Positions 52,004-60,734 of a DNA stretch of 64,000 nucleotides are shown here, piece after piece (positions within the stretch are counted from its first letter, which is position 1; every line of letters starts with the position of its first letter). Origin of the DNA: Phaeodactylibacter xiamenensis (GTDB taxonomy: Bacteria; Bacteroidota; Bacteroidia; Chitinophagales; Saprospiraceae); the NCBI RefSeq assembly GCF_000759025.1, contig NZ_JPOS01000077.1:1-64000 (forward strand), read 5' to 3'. The translations under genes and the position numbers were made by a program. A model generated the notes under the pieces. The model was given only the letters and a program-made list of their open reading frames with translations. It searched no databases and was not told where the DNA came from.

Positions 52004-52898
52004 GTTAGGGTAGGCTTTACCAGCATGCCCTAACTTTAAGCGGTAACAAATTAGGCGGTTCTGGGAAAGACCCGCCTAATCTATTAACAACAGTTAGGGT
52101 AGGCTTTTCCAGCATGCCCTAACTTTAAACGGTACAAATTAGGCGGTTCCGGGAAAGCCCCGCCTAATCTTAAACAACAGTTAGGGTAGGCTTTTCCAGC
52201 ATGCCCTAACTTTAAACGGTACAAATTAGGCGGTTCTGGGAAAGACCCGCCTAATCTATTAACAACAGTTAGGGTAGGCTTTACCAGCATGCCCTAACTT
52301 TAAGCGGTAACAAATTAGGCGGTTCTGGGAAAGACCCGCCTAATCTATTAACAACAGTTAGGGTAGGCTTTACCCTGTCCGCTATAGCTAAGCGAAAGCG
52401 GGCCAGCATGCCCTAACTTTAAGCGGTACAAATTAGGCGGTTCCGGGAAAGCCCCGCCTAATTTTAAACAACAGTTAGGGTAGGCTTTTCCAGCATGCCC
52501 TAACTTTAAACGGTACAAATCAGGCGGTTCCGGGAAAGCCCCGCCTAATCTTAAACAACAGTTAGGGTAGGCTTTTCCAGCATGCCCTAACTTTAAACGG
52601 TACAAATTAGGCGGTTCCGGGAAAGCCCCGCCTAATCTATTAACAACAGTTAGGGTAGGCTTTTCCAGCATGCCCTAACTTTAAACGGTACAAATTAGGC
52701 GGTTCTGGGAAAGACCCGCCTAATCTATTAATAACAGTTAGGGTAGGCTTTACCAGCATGCCCTAACTTTAAGCGGTAACAAATTAGGCGGTTCTGGGAA
52801 AGACCCGCCTAATCTTAAACAATAATCAGGCGGTTCCGGGCATACCATCGCTGAGTTGATAGCTACGGCAGCCGATGAGAAGCCCCACCTAATCCATG
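52004..52898. repeat. Array of ~88-bp units, each forming two hairpins
   Basis: GTTAGGGTAGG starts at 52004, 52093, 52180, 52268, 52357, 52474, 52561, 52649 and 52737. Periods are 87-89 bp except one of 117. Each unit has inverted repeat 1 (GTTAGGG...CCCTAAC) and inverted repeat 2 (ATTAGGCGG...CCGCCTAAT). The fifth unit carries a ~30-bp insertion with its own CCGCT/AGCGG-type arms (about 52376-52404). A tenth, decayed half-unit at 52826-52898 carries a ~39-bp insertion (CATCGCTG...CAGCCGATG). Periods are not multiples of three and no gene fits. It fills the gap between convergent genes. Confidence 0.92.
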
Positions 52899-53930
52899 CT
52901 AATCAAAAAAGGTGTCATACCCCTCCTTCCTGCTGCCGCCCTGCTTCCGCTGCTCCGGCTCCGCCATAGGCGAATCGAGGTTTAGCGTATCAGAGCTGGA
53001 AGAATCGCCGTCCATCAGCATCAGGGTGCTTTCCTTTTCCCATTGTTCGAGCATTTTCAGTCCTTCATCTTCGAAGATGCCCTGCTGCAGGTCGATGGAG
53101 TTCATGACGTTGGAAGACATTTCCATGAAGCGCTCCATTTCGCCCACCTTATTGGCCACATCGTCGGTGATAGCCTCCATGGCTGCATCAAACATAGCCC
53201 GCTTGTCCGGATCGCCCGACATGACGCTCATGGCCGATTTCATAGCGGAGTGGGAAGTACGGATGGCCTTGCGCTCCTGCTCTTTGAGCTGCACCTGATC
53301 TTTGGTATCCTCCAGCAGGATTTCAGAATTCTGGTGCATCTTTTTCAGGATGCGGAACATCACATCCATACGGTTAAGGAGGGACGTATACTTTTCATTG
53401 CTGTCCCTCAAACGGGCTGCTTTTCGGGTCGCCAGGACGACCTGACTGTCCATGCCTTTCTCTTTTGCAGCACTTGCCATTTTCATCTGCTCCTCGATGG
53501 TGCGGGTATTCTCCTCCACCAGGGTTTGCAGTTTACGCATTTGGCCCCGGAGGATGCCGATCTGCTTGCGCATCTTAACCAGGTTGTTGGATAGGTCCTC
53601 CACATAGCTCTTCAAAATGCCGATGGGGTCAACCTGTACAAAAATGCCGGTGACTTTGCGCATCACGCTTTTGTACATGTACCAGATGAGGTTGCGCATG
53701 CGGGGGTCCAGGACCATGTAGACCACCGCTGCCAGCACGGCCAGCAGAATAGCCAGGTAAAGCGTATTTTGGACCAGTGCCAGAATAGCAGCCATATTGA
53801 CGGCCAGCAAGTAACCGCCGCCCAGGATCAGGGCACCCAGGAAAATCGCACCGGTTACGCCTTCCGGACGCTTCCAGAAGGACTTCTGCTTGAATTCAGA
53901 TTGATCAAAATTTGGCGATGATGTTGCCAT
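52899..53930 (-). CDS. Two-TM membrane protein with long coiled coil (unrecognised)
   Basis: 343 residues. The N-terminal ~22 residues are polar, then two hydrophobic helices (about 27-48 and 53-73), an amphipathic basic stretch (NLIWYMYKSVMRKVTG), and a long helical coiled-coil region (about 105-300) rich in Lys, Glu, Gln and Met. It ends in an acidic/Ser-rich tail with a KEGYDTFFD terminus. The overall plan recalls PspA/ESCRT-III-like or TelA-like stress proteins, but I see no signature. It follows the 190-residue coiled-coil gene by 29 bp. Composition is ordinary for the genome. Function unknown. Confidence 0.7.
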   Translation of the reverse strand: MATSSPNFDQSEFKQKSFWKRPEGVTGAIFLGALILGGGYLLAVNMAAILALVQNTLYLAILLAVLAAVVYMVLDPRMRNLIWYMYKSVMRKVTGIFVQVDPIGILKSYVEDLSNNLVKMRKQIGILRGQMRKLQTLVEENTRTIEEQMKMASAAKEKGMDSQVVLATRKAARLRDSNEKYTSLLNRMDVMFRILKKMHQNSEILLEDTKDQVQLKEQERKAIRTSHSAMKSAMSVMSGDPDKRAMFDAAMEAITDDVANKVGEMERFMEMSSNVMNSIDLQQGIFEDEGLKMLEQWEKESTLMLMDGDSSSSDTLNLDSPMAEPEQRKQGGSRKEGYDTFFD

Positions 53931-53959
53931 AGTTATATCGGTATGGTTTTGTCAAAAAA

Positions 53960-54532
53960 TTAAAGGTACGACTCCATGCTTTCAATGTCCTTCTGTATCT
54001 CATTGGAAATACTCTGAAGGGCATGCTGGAAAGCATCTTTGGTAGAAAGCAATTTGTCCTTGGCAGCCTGAATGTCCTCATCGGCAGAAGCAATGGTCTG
54101 CTCTCCCTGTTTGATTTTGGCTTCCAGGCTCTTGATTTTGTTTTCCAGCTCCTCAATTTTGCCCTGAAAATCCGCCACCTGCTTCTTCATTTTCTCCACC
54201 TCCTGCATCTTGGCTTTGACGCGCTGCTCCATTTGGCGTTTGAGCGACTCCTCAAAGTGCTCATTTTCATTGTCCAGTACCTTTTTATAGTGCAGGGCCG
54301 TTTTCAGGAGTTTTTCCTTGGTCAGTCCCATCGTGGAGGCCGTTGCGTAGGCGGAACGGAAAGCCGTTGGCTCATCCATGTCCATTTCGCGTAGCCGGGC
54401 TAGTGCCTGTTTGAACTCAATATAATCGAAGCCTGGAAGGTTTTCATTAGCCAAAGCGCGGGTCAGCGCGCTTACACTTCTTTCATCCAGCCCGTGGTGA
54501 TCGCCAAAAAGCGATTTCAGGTCTTTTTGCAT
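53960..54532 (-). CDS. Soluble coiled-coil protein (unrecognised)
   Basis: 190 residues. The first ~75 residues form a small helical domain (DERSVSALTRALANENLPGFDYIEFKQAL). The rest is a nearly continuous coiled coil of Lys/Glu/Gln heptads (about 85-165). No signal peptide or TM segment, so cytoplasmic. It is the promoter-proximal gene of a two-gene operon with the membrane coiled-coil protein downstream, so the two may form one filament or membrane-remodelling complex (inference). No named family recognised. Confidence 0.7.
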   Translation of the reverse strand: MQKDLKSLFGDHHGLDERSVSALTRALANENLPGFDYIEFKQALARLREMDMDEPTAFRSAYATASTMGLTKEKLLKTALHYKKVLDNENEHFEESLKRQMEQRVKAKMQEVEKMKKQVADFQGKIEELENKIKSLEAKIKQGEQTIASADEDIQAAKDKLLSTKDAFQHALQSISNEIQKDIESMESYL

Positions 54533-54696
54533 TTAGTCGAAAGTTTTTTACTGTTGCTACAAATTAAAAGAAATTGCCGGAAAACCACAGTATATTTTCG
54601 ATGATCCCGGATGGAAGTTCGATATAACAATTTTTTTCCGATTTTTTTGAACGCCCGTACAGAAGGCGTGTATTCCATACTAAACACAGGCACGGA

Positions 54697-55278
54697 ATGC
54701 CCGATCAGAAGCAATCTAAGGCTATACCCACCGATGAACAGCTGATGCAACGTATACAGCAGGGGCAGGAGTCTGCCTTCAACGCCCTGTACGACCGCTA
54801 CAGTCAGCGCATGTACCGGTACTTTTACCGCATGCTGGGGCAATCGGCAGAAATGGCGCACGATTTCATACAGGAGCTTTTTCTCAAAATTATTGAACAG
54901 CCGGAGGCTTTCGACACCGGGCGCCGGTTTTCTACCTGGTTCTATGCCGTGGCTGGCAACCTGGTTAAGAATGAGTACCGCAGAAAAGCTAAACAGCCAC
55001 TGCAAGCCTCCCTGCACGATGCCAATCATACGCCAGTTTCCATGGCAGTACTGCCAGATCTTGACGCGGAGGTGCGCAAAACCTATATTGAGAAAGCCGT
55101 GCAGTCCCTGCGCCCCCACCATCGGGAGTGTTTTTTGCTGCGCTACCAGGAAGGTTTGACGGTGCAGGAAATTAGCGAAATTATGGATTGCCCGCCCGGC
55201 ACCGTCAAGTCACGCCTGCACTACAGTCTTAAAAAATTGAACGAACTGCTCAGCTGTGTGCTGGGCCCAAATGCATAG
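54697..55278 (+). CDS. ECF-type RNA polymerase sigma factor
   Basis: 193 residues. Region 2 about 20-90 (FNALYDRYSQRMYRYFYRMLG; FIQELFLKIIEQ; RFSTWFYAVAGNLVKNEYRRK) and region 4 about 130-185 (LRPHHRECFLLRYQEGLTVQEIS; PPGTVKSRLHYSLKKL). It directs transcription of a stress or substrate regulon. Two bases after its stop lies a membrane protein that is its likely anti-sigma factor, and the amylolytic genes beyond could be targets. Confidence 0.92.
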   Translation: MPDQKQSKAIPTDEQLMQRIQQGQESAFNALYDRYSQRMYRYFYRMLGQSAEMAHDFIQELFLKIIEQPEAFDTGRRFSTWFYAVAGNLVKNEYRRKAKQPLQASLHDANHTPVSMAVLPDLDAEVRKTYIEKAVQSLRPHHRECFLLRYQEGLTVQEISEIMDCPPGTVKSRLHYSLKKLNELLSCVLGPNA

Positions 55279-55280
55279 TT

Positions 55281-55880
55281 ATGGAGCCATTGACCAACAA
55301 TATCGAAGCCTTACTGGCTACAAAAGATTATGAGGAACTGACCAAGGCCGAGCGCGATCAGGTTGCCCAATCCTGCGGGCAACAGGAGTACGAACAGCTC
55401 CGTCAGGTCGTCCTTTCCGGTCAGTCACTGGCAGAGGTGCCCACTCCGCCGCCATCCCTCAAAGCCAACCTGATGAGGGCCTTCCGGCAAAAGCATCAGC
55501 GCCGCAACATACCGCTTCATACCATCACCCTGCCCTTCTGGCAAGCCGCAGCCATTGCCGCCTGTATGGTCCTCATGGGGCAGTTCGTCCGCTTTGGCCC
55601 GGTTTACGCTCAAACCCCAGCTATAGTCTGGGAAGCTAATGACTCTATATGGTTTAAAAAGGTAACGCAAATAGTAGCCGATACCGCACTGGCGGTATTT
55701 ACGGCTGATGATCAGCTGAAGGCGCCTAAAGAAGGCGAGACCAATATTGCCGCTACCGCTACGGCTCAGTTGCCAACCGAAAAAATGCTGCCCCAGCCCG
55801 TTTCAGATACACCCGGTTGGGCCAGGCGGTCTGCGCTGGGCACCGTAGAGAATACCCCGCTTTTACTTATGATGCATTAG
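55281..55880 (+). CDS. Probable anti-sigma factor, single TM
   Basis: 199 residues. A cytoplasmic N-terminal part (about 1-85) with a run of acidic/polar helices, one transmembrane segment at about 90-110 (FWQAAAIAACMVLMGQFV), then a C-terminal periplasmic part of ~85 residues with low complexity and Thr/Ala. No zinc His-Cys motif (HxxxCxxC) is visible, so if it is an anti-sigma factor it is not the ZAS type. Assignment rests on position, 2 bp after the ECF sigma gene, and on topology. Confidence 0.65.
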   Translation: MEPLTNNIEALLATKDYEELTKAERDQVAQSCGQQEYEQLRQVVLSGQSLAEVPTPPPSLKANLMRAFRQKHQRRNIPLHTITLPFWQAAAIAACMVLMGQFVRFGPVYAQTPAIVWEANDSIWFKKVTQIVADTALAVFTADDQLKAPKEGETNIAATATAQLPTEKMLPQPVSDTPGWARRSALGTVENTPLLLMMH

Positions 55881-55966
55881 TGCGGGAGCAGGGTTTTTTG
55901 CTAAAGACTATTTTTCTTATGCCCTGATCAGCCAAGTTTATCTATTTTTAGGACAAAACTGAATCC

Positions 55967-57976
55967 ATGCTCCGTTCATTTTTGATCCTAATTGCTACCA
56001 GTATGATTGTGGCCTCCTGCCAATCCGAAGGCTATCTGCCTCCACAGTACGATTCTTATGATGATTACCCGGTTTATACCGGTAATGACCTTGGGCTGAC
56101 TTACACGCCTGAGTCGTCCGGCTTCCGATTGTGGTCGCCCGCTGCTCAGGCCGTACGCCTCCATTTTTACAGTCAGCCGCTGGGGGGAGATCCCACCCGT
56201 ACCACCGAAATGGAGCCTGCAGAACAAGGCACCTGGACGGCCTCATTCAAGGAGGACCTCCTGGGTACCTTCTACGCTTACCAGGTCAAGGTAGAGGACA
56301 ACTGGCGGGAGCCGGTGCCCGGCCCTTACACCAAAGCCGTAGGCACTAATGGCATGCGCGGGCAGGTGATTGACCTCAATGCCACCAATCCGGAAGGCTG
56401 GAGCGAGGACAAGCGGCCGCCTTTTGATGCTATCACCGATGCCGTAGTTTATGAACTGCACATCCGTGATGTATCCATCCACCCTGAATCGGGCATTACG
56501 AACAAAGGGAAGTTTCTCGGGCTGGCAGAGACCGGGACCACCACGCCGGATGGTACGCCCACTGGCCTGGACCATATCGCTGATCTCGGGGTTACCCATG
56601 TCCATATTCTCCCTGCTTTCGACTTCCGGTCTATTGATGAAAGCAAGCCGGAAGGAGAACGACGCTACAACTGGGGTTATGACCCTCAAAACTATAACGT
56701 GCCGGAAGGCAGCTATTCCATGGACCCTGCCGATGGGGCTTCCCGTATCCGGGAGTTCAAAACCATGGTACAAGCCCTCCATAATAAAGGCATAAGGGTG
56801 GTGCTGGATGTTGTCTACAACCACACCGGCTTCACGGAGAACTCCCTGTTCAACGAACTTGTGCCCGGCTATTACTACCGCCACAATGAAGACGGCAGCT
56901 TTTCCAATGCTTCCGGCTGTGGCAACGAAACCGCCTCCGAGCGGGCTATGGTACGGAAGTTCATCGTGGAAAGCGTAAAATACTGGGCAGAGGAATACCA
57001 TATGGACGGCTTTCGGTTCGACCTCATGGCCATTCATGATATTGAAACGATGAACGAGGTTACGGAAGCCCTTGCCGATATCGACCCCAGCATCATCGTT
57101 TACGGCGAAGGCTGGACAGCCGGGGACAGCCCGCTTCCGGTGTCCCATCGGGCATTGAAAGCCAAAGTCGCTCAGATGCCGGATGTGGCCGCTTTCAGTG
57201 ATGACATCCGGGACGGGCTAAAGGGCAGCGTTTTTGAACATGAAGAAAAAGGTTTTGTCAGCGGTAAGCCCGGACGGGAAGAAGACGTAAAGTTCGGCAT
57301 CGTAGCCTCCACGGCCCACCCACAGGTGGATTATCAAAAAGTGGCCTATTCGGACAGCCCCTGGGCGGCTCACCCCACACAGACGATGACTTATGTCTCC
57401 TGTCACGACAACCACACCCTCTGGGACCGGCTGGCATTGTCCTGCCCTGATGACAGCGAGGAAGAACGCATCAAAATGCATAAGCTCGCCCTGGCTACGG
57501 TACTGACTTCCCAGGGGACGGCTTTTCTGCATGCGGGTACGGAATTTCTGCGTACTAAGGATGGCGTGGAAAACTCCTTCGAATCTCCGGACAGTATTAA
57601 TCAGATGGATTGGCCGCGCAAAGCACAGTACGCCGGCGTCAACGGCTACGTCAAAGGGCTCATTGCGCTGCGTAAAGCCCATCCGGCATTCCGGATGCGG
57701 ACCACGGCTGAAGTGAAGAAACATTTGGCCTTTCTGGATACAGGCGAAAGCAGTAATCTGATCGCCTATCAGATTGCCGACGGAGCTAATGGAGACGACT
57801 GGTCCAATATTGTTGTCGTCCTCAACGGCAATGAAGACTATCAGAGTGTCAACATCCCGGAAGGAGCCTGGACTATTGCCGTGGATGGCGGGCAGGTAAG
57901 CCCGGAAGGGCTCGGCACCATAGAAGGAGGTGTGCTGCAGATCCCGGGCAGAACCGCTATGGTGCTTTACCAGTAA
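55967..57976 (+). CDS. Type I pullulanase lipoprotein (GH13)
   Basis: 669 residues. Lipobox MIVASC (Cys18). N-terminal CBM48-like beta domain about 45-125 (FRLWSPAAQAVRLHFY), then the GH13 barrel with YNWGYDPQNYNVPEGSYS, the type I pullulanase signature; nucleophile Asp in GFRFDLMAIHD; acid/base Glu in VYGEGW; third Asp in SCHDNHTLWDR. It cleaves alpha-1,6 branches of pullulan and glycogen/starch dextrins on the cell envelope. The next gene is an MFS sugar transporter 32 bp downstream, so released oligosaccharides are probably imported by it. Confidence 0.93.
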   Translation: MLRSFLILIATSMIVASCQSEGYLPPQYDSYDDYPVYTGNDLGLTYTPESSGFRLWSPAAQAVRLHFYSQPLGGDPTRTTEMEPAEQGTWTASFKEDLLGTFYAYQVKVEDNWREPVPGPYTKAVGTNGMRGQVIDLNATNPEGWSEDKRPPFDAITDAVVYELHIRDVSIHPESGITNKGKFLGLAETGTTTPDGTPTGLDHIADLGVTHVHILPAFDFRSIDESKPEGERRYNWGYDPQNYNVPEGSYSMDPADGASRIREFKTMVQALHNKGIRVVLDVVYNHTGFTENSLFNELVPGYYYRHNEDGSFSNASGCGNETASERAMVRKFIVESVKYWAEEYHMDGFRFDLMAIHDIETMNEVTEALADIDPSIIVYGEGWTAGDSPLPVSHRALKAKVAQMPDVAAFSDDIRDGLKGSVFEHEEKGFVSGKPGREEDVKFGIVASTAHPQVDYQKVAYSDSPWAAHPTQTMTYVSCHDNHTLWDRLALSCPDDSEEERIKMHKLALATVLTSQGTAFLHAGTEFLRTKDGVENSFESPDSINQMDWPRKAQYAGVNGYVKGLIALRKAHPAFRMRTTAEVKKHLAFLDTGESSNLIAYQIADGANGDDWSNIVVVLNGNEDYQSVNIPEGAWTIAVDGGQVSPEGLGTIEGGVLQIPGRTAMVLYQ

Positions 57977-58008
57977 CCTTCTGATAACAAACAAAAAACA
58001 AGCGAACT

Positions 58009-59499
58009 ATGCTGGACATGCAAAAGCGGTTGACGAACTTCTTCTATGTCAACCTCAGCCTTCCCGCTACCGCCATGGGCTTTGCTCTTTCGGTACAGAT
58101 TTCTGCCCTGAGCTGGATTCTCAGCACTCAGTACCACCTGGAAATAGAGGACATTGGACTGGTTTGGGCTGCCGGCCCCATAGCGGGCATTATCGGACAG
58201 GTCCTCATCGGTGTAATCAGTGATAATGTGTGGTTTTTGAATGGGCGGCGGCGCCCTTTCATACTCATTGGCGGTGTACTGGCGGCGCTTATGCTTCTGG
58301 CGCTGCCTAATATCGGAGTCATTTCAGATGCAATGGGGGCGGAGTCTATTCTGGGCATTGCTATTATTGTAGCGCTAACCCTTGATCTGGCCATCAATGT
58401 GAGCTTTAATCCTACACGCTCCATCATTGCAGATGTTACCCCCGAGGGCAAAGAACGCACCAAAGGATACACCTGGATGCAGACCATTTCGGGTACATTC
58501 GGCGTACTGGCTTATGCGGTAGGTGCCATTTGGAACAACTTTGTACTCATTTATTTCGGAGCTGGCCTGGTGCTCGTCCTTTCGGTACTGCCCGTCTTTT
58601 TTATAGAAGAACCCCGGGTGCTTAAGAGTTCCGGAGCGGAAGAGGAAAACGAAACGAAACCAGGCTTTTCCCTTTCGGAAACGCTGAATGCCATACGGCC
58701 CCTTTGGGGATTCCTGGTCTATGCCATTTATGCCATGACTTTACGGATAATGGATATTGACCGGGAGCCGGGTTTTGTGGAGGGCTTCTGCCTGGCGCTT
58801 ACTGCGGTGGTGATGATACAAGCCCTGCTCAAGAGTGAAACCGGGAAGCGTAAATCAGAGGCGGGGCTGATCGGTTTTCAGAAAGTACTGGCGGCTCATT
58901 CCTTCACCTGGATTGGGGTGCAGACCATGTTTGTCTACATGTTTTCCTACGTGCAGCACGATGTGTACGGCTTCAGGGCGGGCGATGTGATTCCTGAAGA
59001 CATTAAAATCGAAATGGGCCGGGTGGTCTCAATTGCTTTCCTGGTCCTTAATGCGGTTGCTGCCATCCTGCCTGCAACCGTTCTGGAGCCAATGGCGGAT
59101 AAATTTGGGCGCGTTAAAGTACACTTTGCCTGTATTGCTGTGATGGCGGTTGGGTACTTCAGCTTTTTGGTGCCGGGTATCAGCCCAACGCTCATTTATG
59201 TGCTGATGGGCGTGGCGGGCGTCGGCTGGGCAGCTACCGTGAGCCTGCCCTTTGCCATCATGTCGCAAAAAGTGGATCAGGCTAAAATGGGGCTTTACAT
59301 GGGGCTGTTCAACCTGTCGGTAGTGTTGCCTCAGCTAGTTGCCAGTTTAGGTGTGGGGCAGCTGATTGGCAACGCCGAAAATAAGAGCATCACCTTCGTG
59401 GTATGTGGCGTGACGCTCGGTATTTCTGCCCTGGCCTGGCTTATGGTTAAGGAAGAACAGACCGGAGACGCAGCAGCGGTTGCGCCGGCAGGACATTAG
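58009..59499 (+). CDS. MFS sugar transporter (GPH/SUC-like)
   Basis: 496 residues and 12 predicted transmembrane helices. GPH-type features: GPIAGIIGQVLIGVISDNVWFLNGRRRPFILIGG between TM2 and TM4 (the RRRPF loop), FNPTRSIIADVTPEGKERTKGYTWMQ and NLSVVLPQLVASLGVG near the end. Such proteins import maltose, maltodextrin-like sugars or sucrose with protons. Downstream of the pullulanase by 32 bp, so co-transcribed. A second start (MQKRLTNFF, residue 4) is possible. Confidence 0.9.
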   Translation: MLDMQKRLTNFFYVNLSLPATAMGFALSVQISALSWILSTQYHLEIEDIGLVWAAGPIAGIIGQVLIGVISDNVWFLNGRRRPFILIGGVLAALMLLALPNIGVISDAMGAESILGIAIIVALTLDLAINVSFNPTRSIIADVTPEGKERTKGYTWMQTISGTFGVLAYAVGAIWNNFVLIYFGAGLVLVLSVLPVFFIEEPRVLKSSGAEEENETKPGFSLSETLNAIRPLWGFLVYAIYAMTLRIMDIDREPGFVEGFCLALTAVVMIQALLKSETGKRKSEAGLIGFQKVLAAHSFTWIGVQTMFVYMFSYVQHDVYGFRAGDVIPEDIKIEMGRVVSIAFLVLNAVAAILPATVLEPMADKFGRVKVHFACIAVMAVGYFSFLVPGISPTLIYVLMGVAGVGWAATVSLPFAIMSQKVDQAKMGLYMGLFNLSVVLPQLVASLGVGQLIGNAENKSITFVVCGVTLGISALAWLMVKEEQTGDAAAVAPAGH

Positions 59500-59500
59500 A

Positions 59501-59541
59501 AAACAGGAAACCCGCATTTTTTCATAGCTGGTTTCCTGTTT
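59501..59541. terminator. Inverted repeat between convergent genes, possible bidirectional terminator
   Basis: AAACAGGAAACC (59501-59512) is perfectly complementary to GGTTTCCTGTTT (59530-59541), giving a 12-bp stem with a 17-nt loop containing six T. No T-run follows the stem on the plus strand. It sits between two convergent stop codons. Confidence 0.6.
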
Positions 59542-59544
59542 CAC

Positions 59545-60540
59545 CTACCACCGGTACAGTTTGGCATCCTTTGTAAACCGCTTACGCACATCCTGAATCG
59601 CTGCTTCAATCTCGGCTTCGGAGCGGTAAGTCCGCTGTACGCCTACTTTAGTCAGATTGCCTGCTTTTTCGGTATAGGGTTCGTACCCGGCATCGTAGAT
59701 GTCGTCGATGAGTTGCTTTACATTATCCGGGTTGCCAAAGACCCCAACAATAATGACGTAAGACTGCTGCCCGGGAACAGGTGTAGGCTGTTCCGTATCT
59801 GTGCTTTCCGCTCTTTCGGAAGAGCTTTCCGCCTTGTTTTCTGATTCCGCCACAGCTTCGTTCTCTGACGGAGCCGCATTAGCTGATGCTTCGTCACCCG
59901 GCCGCACGTTCACTCTTGAAGTCGGCACAGGGTGCAGGGGTTGCTCCTGTGTCTGATCAGCACCAAAGAGCAGGAAATAGATGGCTACGCCAACCACGAT
60001 TGTTGCCGCTCCAATAGCTGCAATCAGCCCATTGTTCGTGGCTTGTGCTTTTTTCGCCGATACGGGGCGTGCGGCTGTTTTTCCAGGCTGTTCCTTCACC
60101 GGTTGGGCCCGGTGGGACCGGGCTACCGGATAGAAGCTTACCGTGGGCAGCCCATAGGATTCCACATCGTAGTTATTCCCGTCAGGTAAGAATTGCAGAT
60201 TGTTTTCATAGTCCCGGTACAAGCGCCCCACTTTGGGGAAGACGACAATTTCTCTTCGCCCAATCGCTTCTTTTACTTCATGGACGTAATCCTCAAGCGT
60301 CTTTGCAGCATCTGTAGCCGGCAGGCCGTAGCGGTCCTGAATCATGCTGCATAACAGGCCATCATCGCTCACCAAATTGGGATTGAAGGAAATGGTATTC
60401 CCCGGTGGGTGCAACTCCCCCTGCACCTGATCAATTACTGCAGGCTGATAGGCAGCCTCAAAGCTGCCCAGCCCTGGCAGGGCAACGGCCTTATTTTTGT
60501 AAAGAAGTAAACTGATATAACTACCTATATCCATTTCCAT
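59545..60540 (-). CDS. HU-CCDC81 and SPOR domain membrane protein
   Basis: 331 residues. Two HU-like (HU-CCDC81 type) domains at about 3-60 and 65-138, a basic Ala/Pro/Lys linker, one TM at 171-193, a periplasmic Ser/Glu/Ala-rich linker (199-253), and a C-terminal SPOR domain about 254-331 (YVIIVGVFGNPDNVKQLIDDI). The HU-like part may bind DNA in the cytoplasm, while SPOR binds denuded septal peptidoglycan, so it may link chromosome and cell-wall constriction (inference). This fusion is known across Bacteroidota. A -7 box lies 50 bp upstream. Confidence 0.85.
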   Translation of the reverse strand: MEMDIGSYISLLLYKNKAVALPGLGSFEAAYQPAVIDQVQGELHPPGNTISFNPNLVSDDGLLCSMIQDRYGLPATDAAKTLEDYVHEVKEAIGRREIVVFPKVGRLYRDYENNLQFLPDGNNYDVESYGLPTVSFYPVARSHRAQPVKEQPGKTAARPVSAKKAQATNNGLIAAIGAATIVVGVAIYFLLFGADQTQEQPLHPVPTSRVNVRPGDEASANAAPSENEAVAESENKAESSSERAESTDTEQPTPVPGQQSYVIIVGVFGNPDNVKQLIDDIYDAGYEPYTEKAGNLTKVGVQRTYRSEAEIEAAIQDVRKRFTKDAKLYRW

Positions 60541-60589
60541 ATCTGCTGCTTTTTGCTGTATTCCGGGCGGTTGTGCCGCCTCAGCTCTG

Positions 60590-60597
60590 CAAAGGTA
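60590..60597 (-). promoter_or_regulatory. -7 promoter box (TACCTTTG) of the HU/SPOR gene
   Basis: Exact TAnnTTTG on the minus strand, about 50 bp before the ATG at 60540. No clean TTTG upstream. Confidence 0.45.
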
Positions 60598-60640
60598 CGC
60601 CTTTAGGCATTAAAATGCTCACTTGACTAAGCTAATCAAT

Positions 60641-60671
60641 TTTGGCCACTTTCCAATATATGCTACCTTTG
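60641..60671 (+). promoter_or_regulatory. Complete Bacteroidota-type promoter of metH
   Basis: TTTG (60641-60644), 19-bp spacer, TACCTTTG (60664-60671). This is the best two-part promoter match in the window. It leaves a 5' leader of about 55-60 nt, too short for a cobalamin riboswitch. Confidence 0.65.
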
Positions 60672-60734
60672 GCAACCACAATTTAGGGTATTTGTTATAC
60701 CTGCTGTGGTCAATCCTTCAAAACTTAACGCATT

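Noticed and set aside
52004-52898. CRISPR array or a repeat-protein gene on the minus strand
   Set aside because: No unique spacers. The ~88-bp period is not a multiple of three, so repeated peptides appear only in short stretches and are broken by stops.
60672-60734. Cobalamin riboswitch before metH
   Set aside because: The leader downstream of the best promoter is only about 60 nt and lacks the B12 box.
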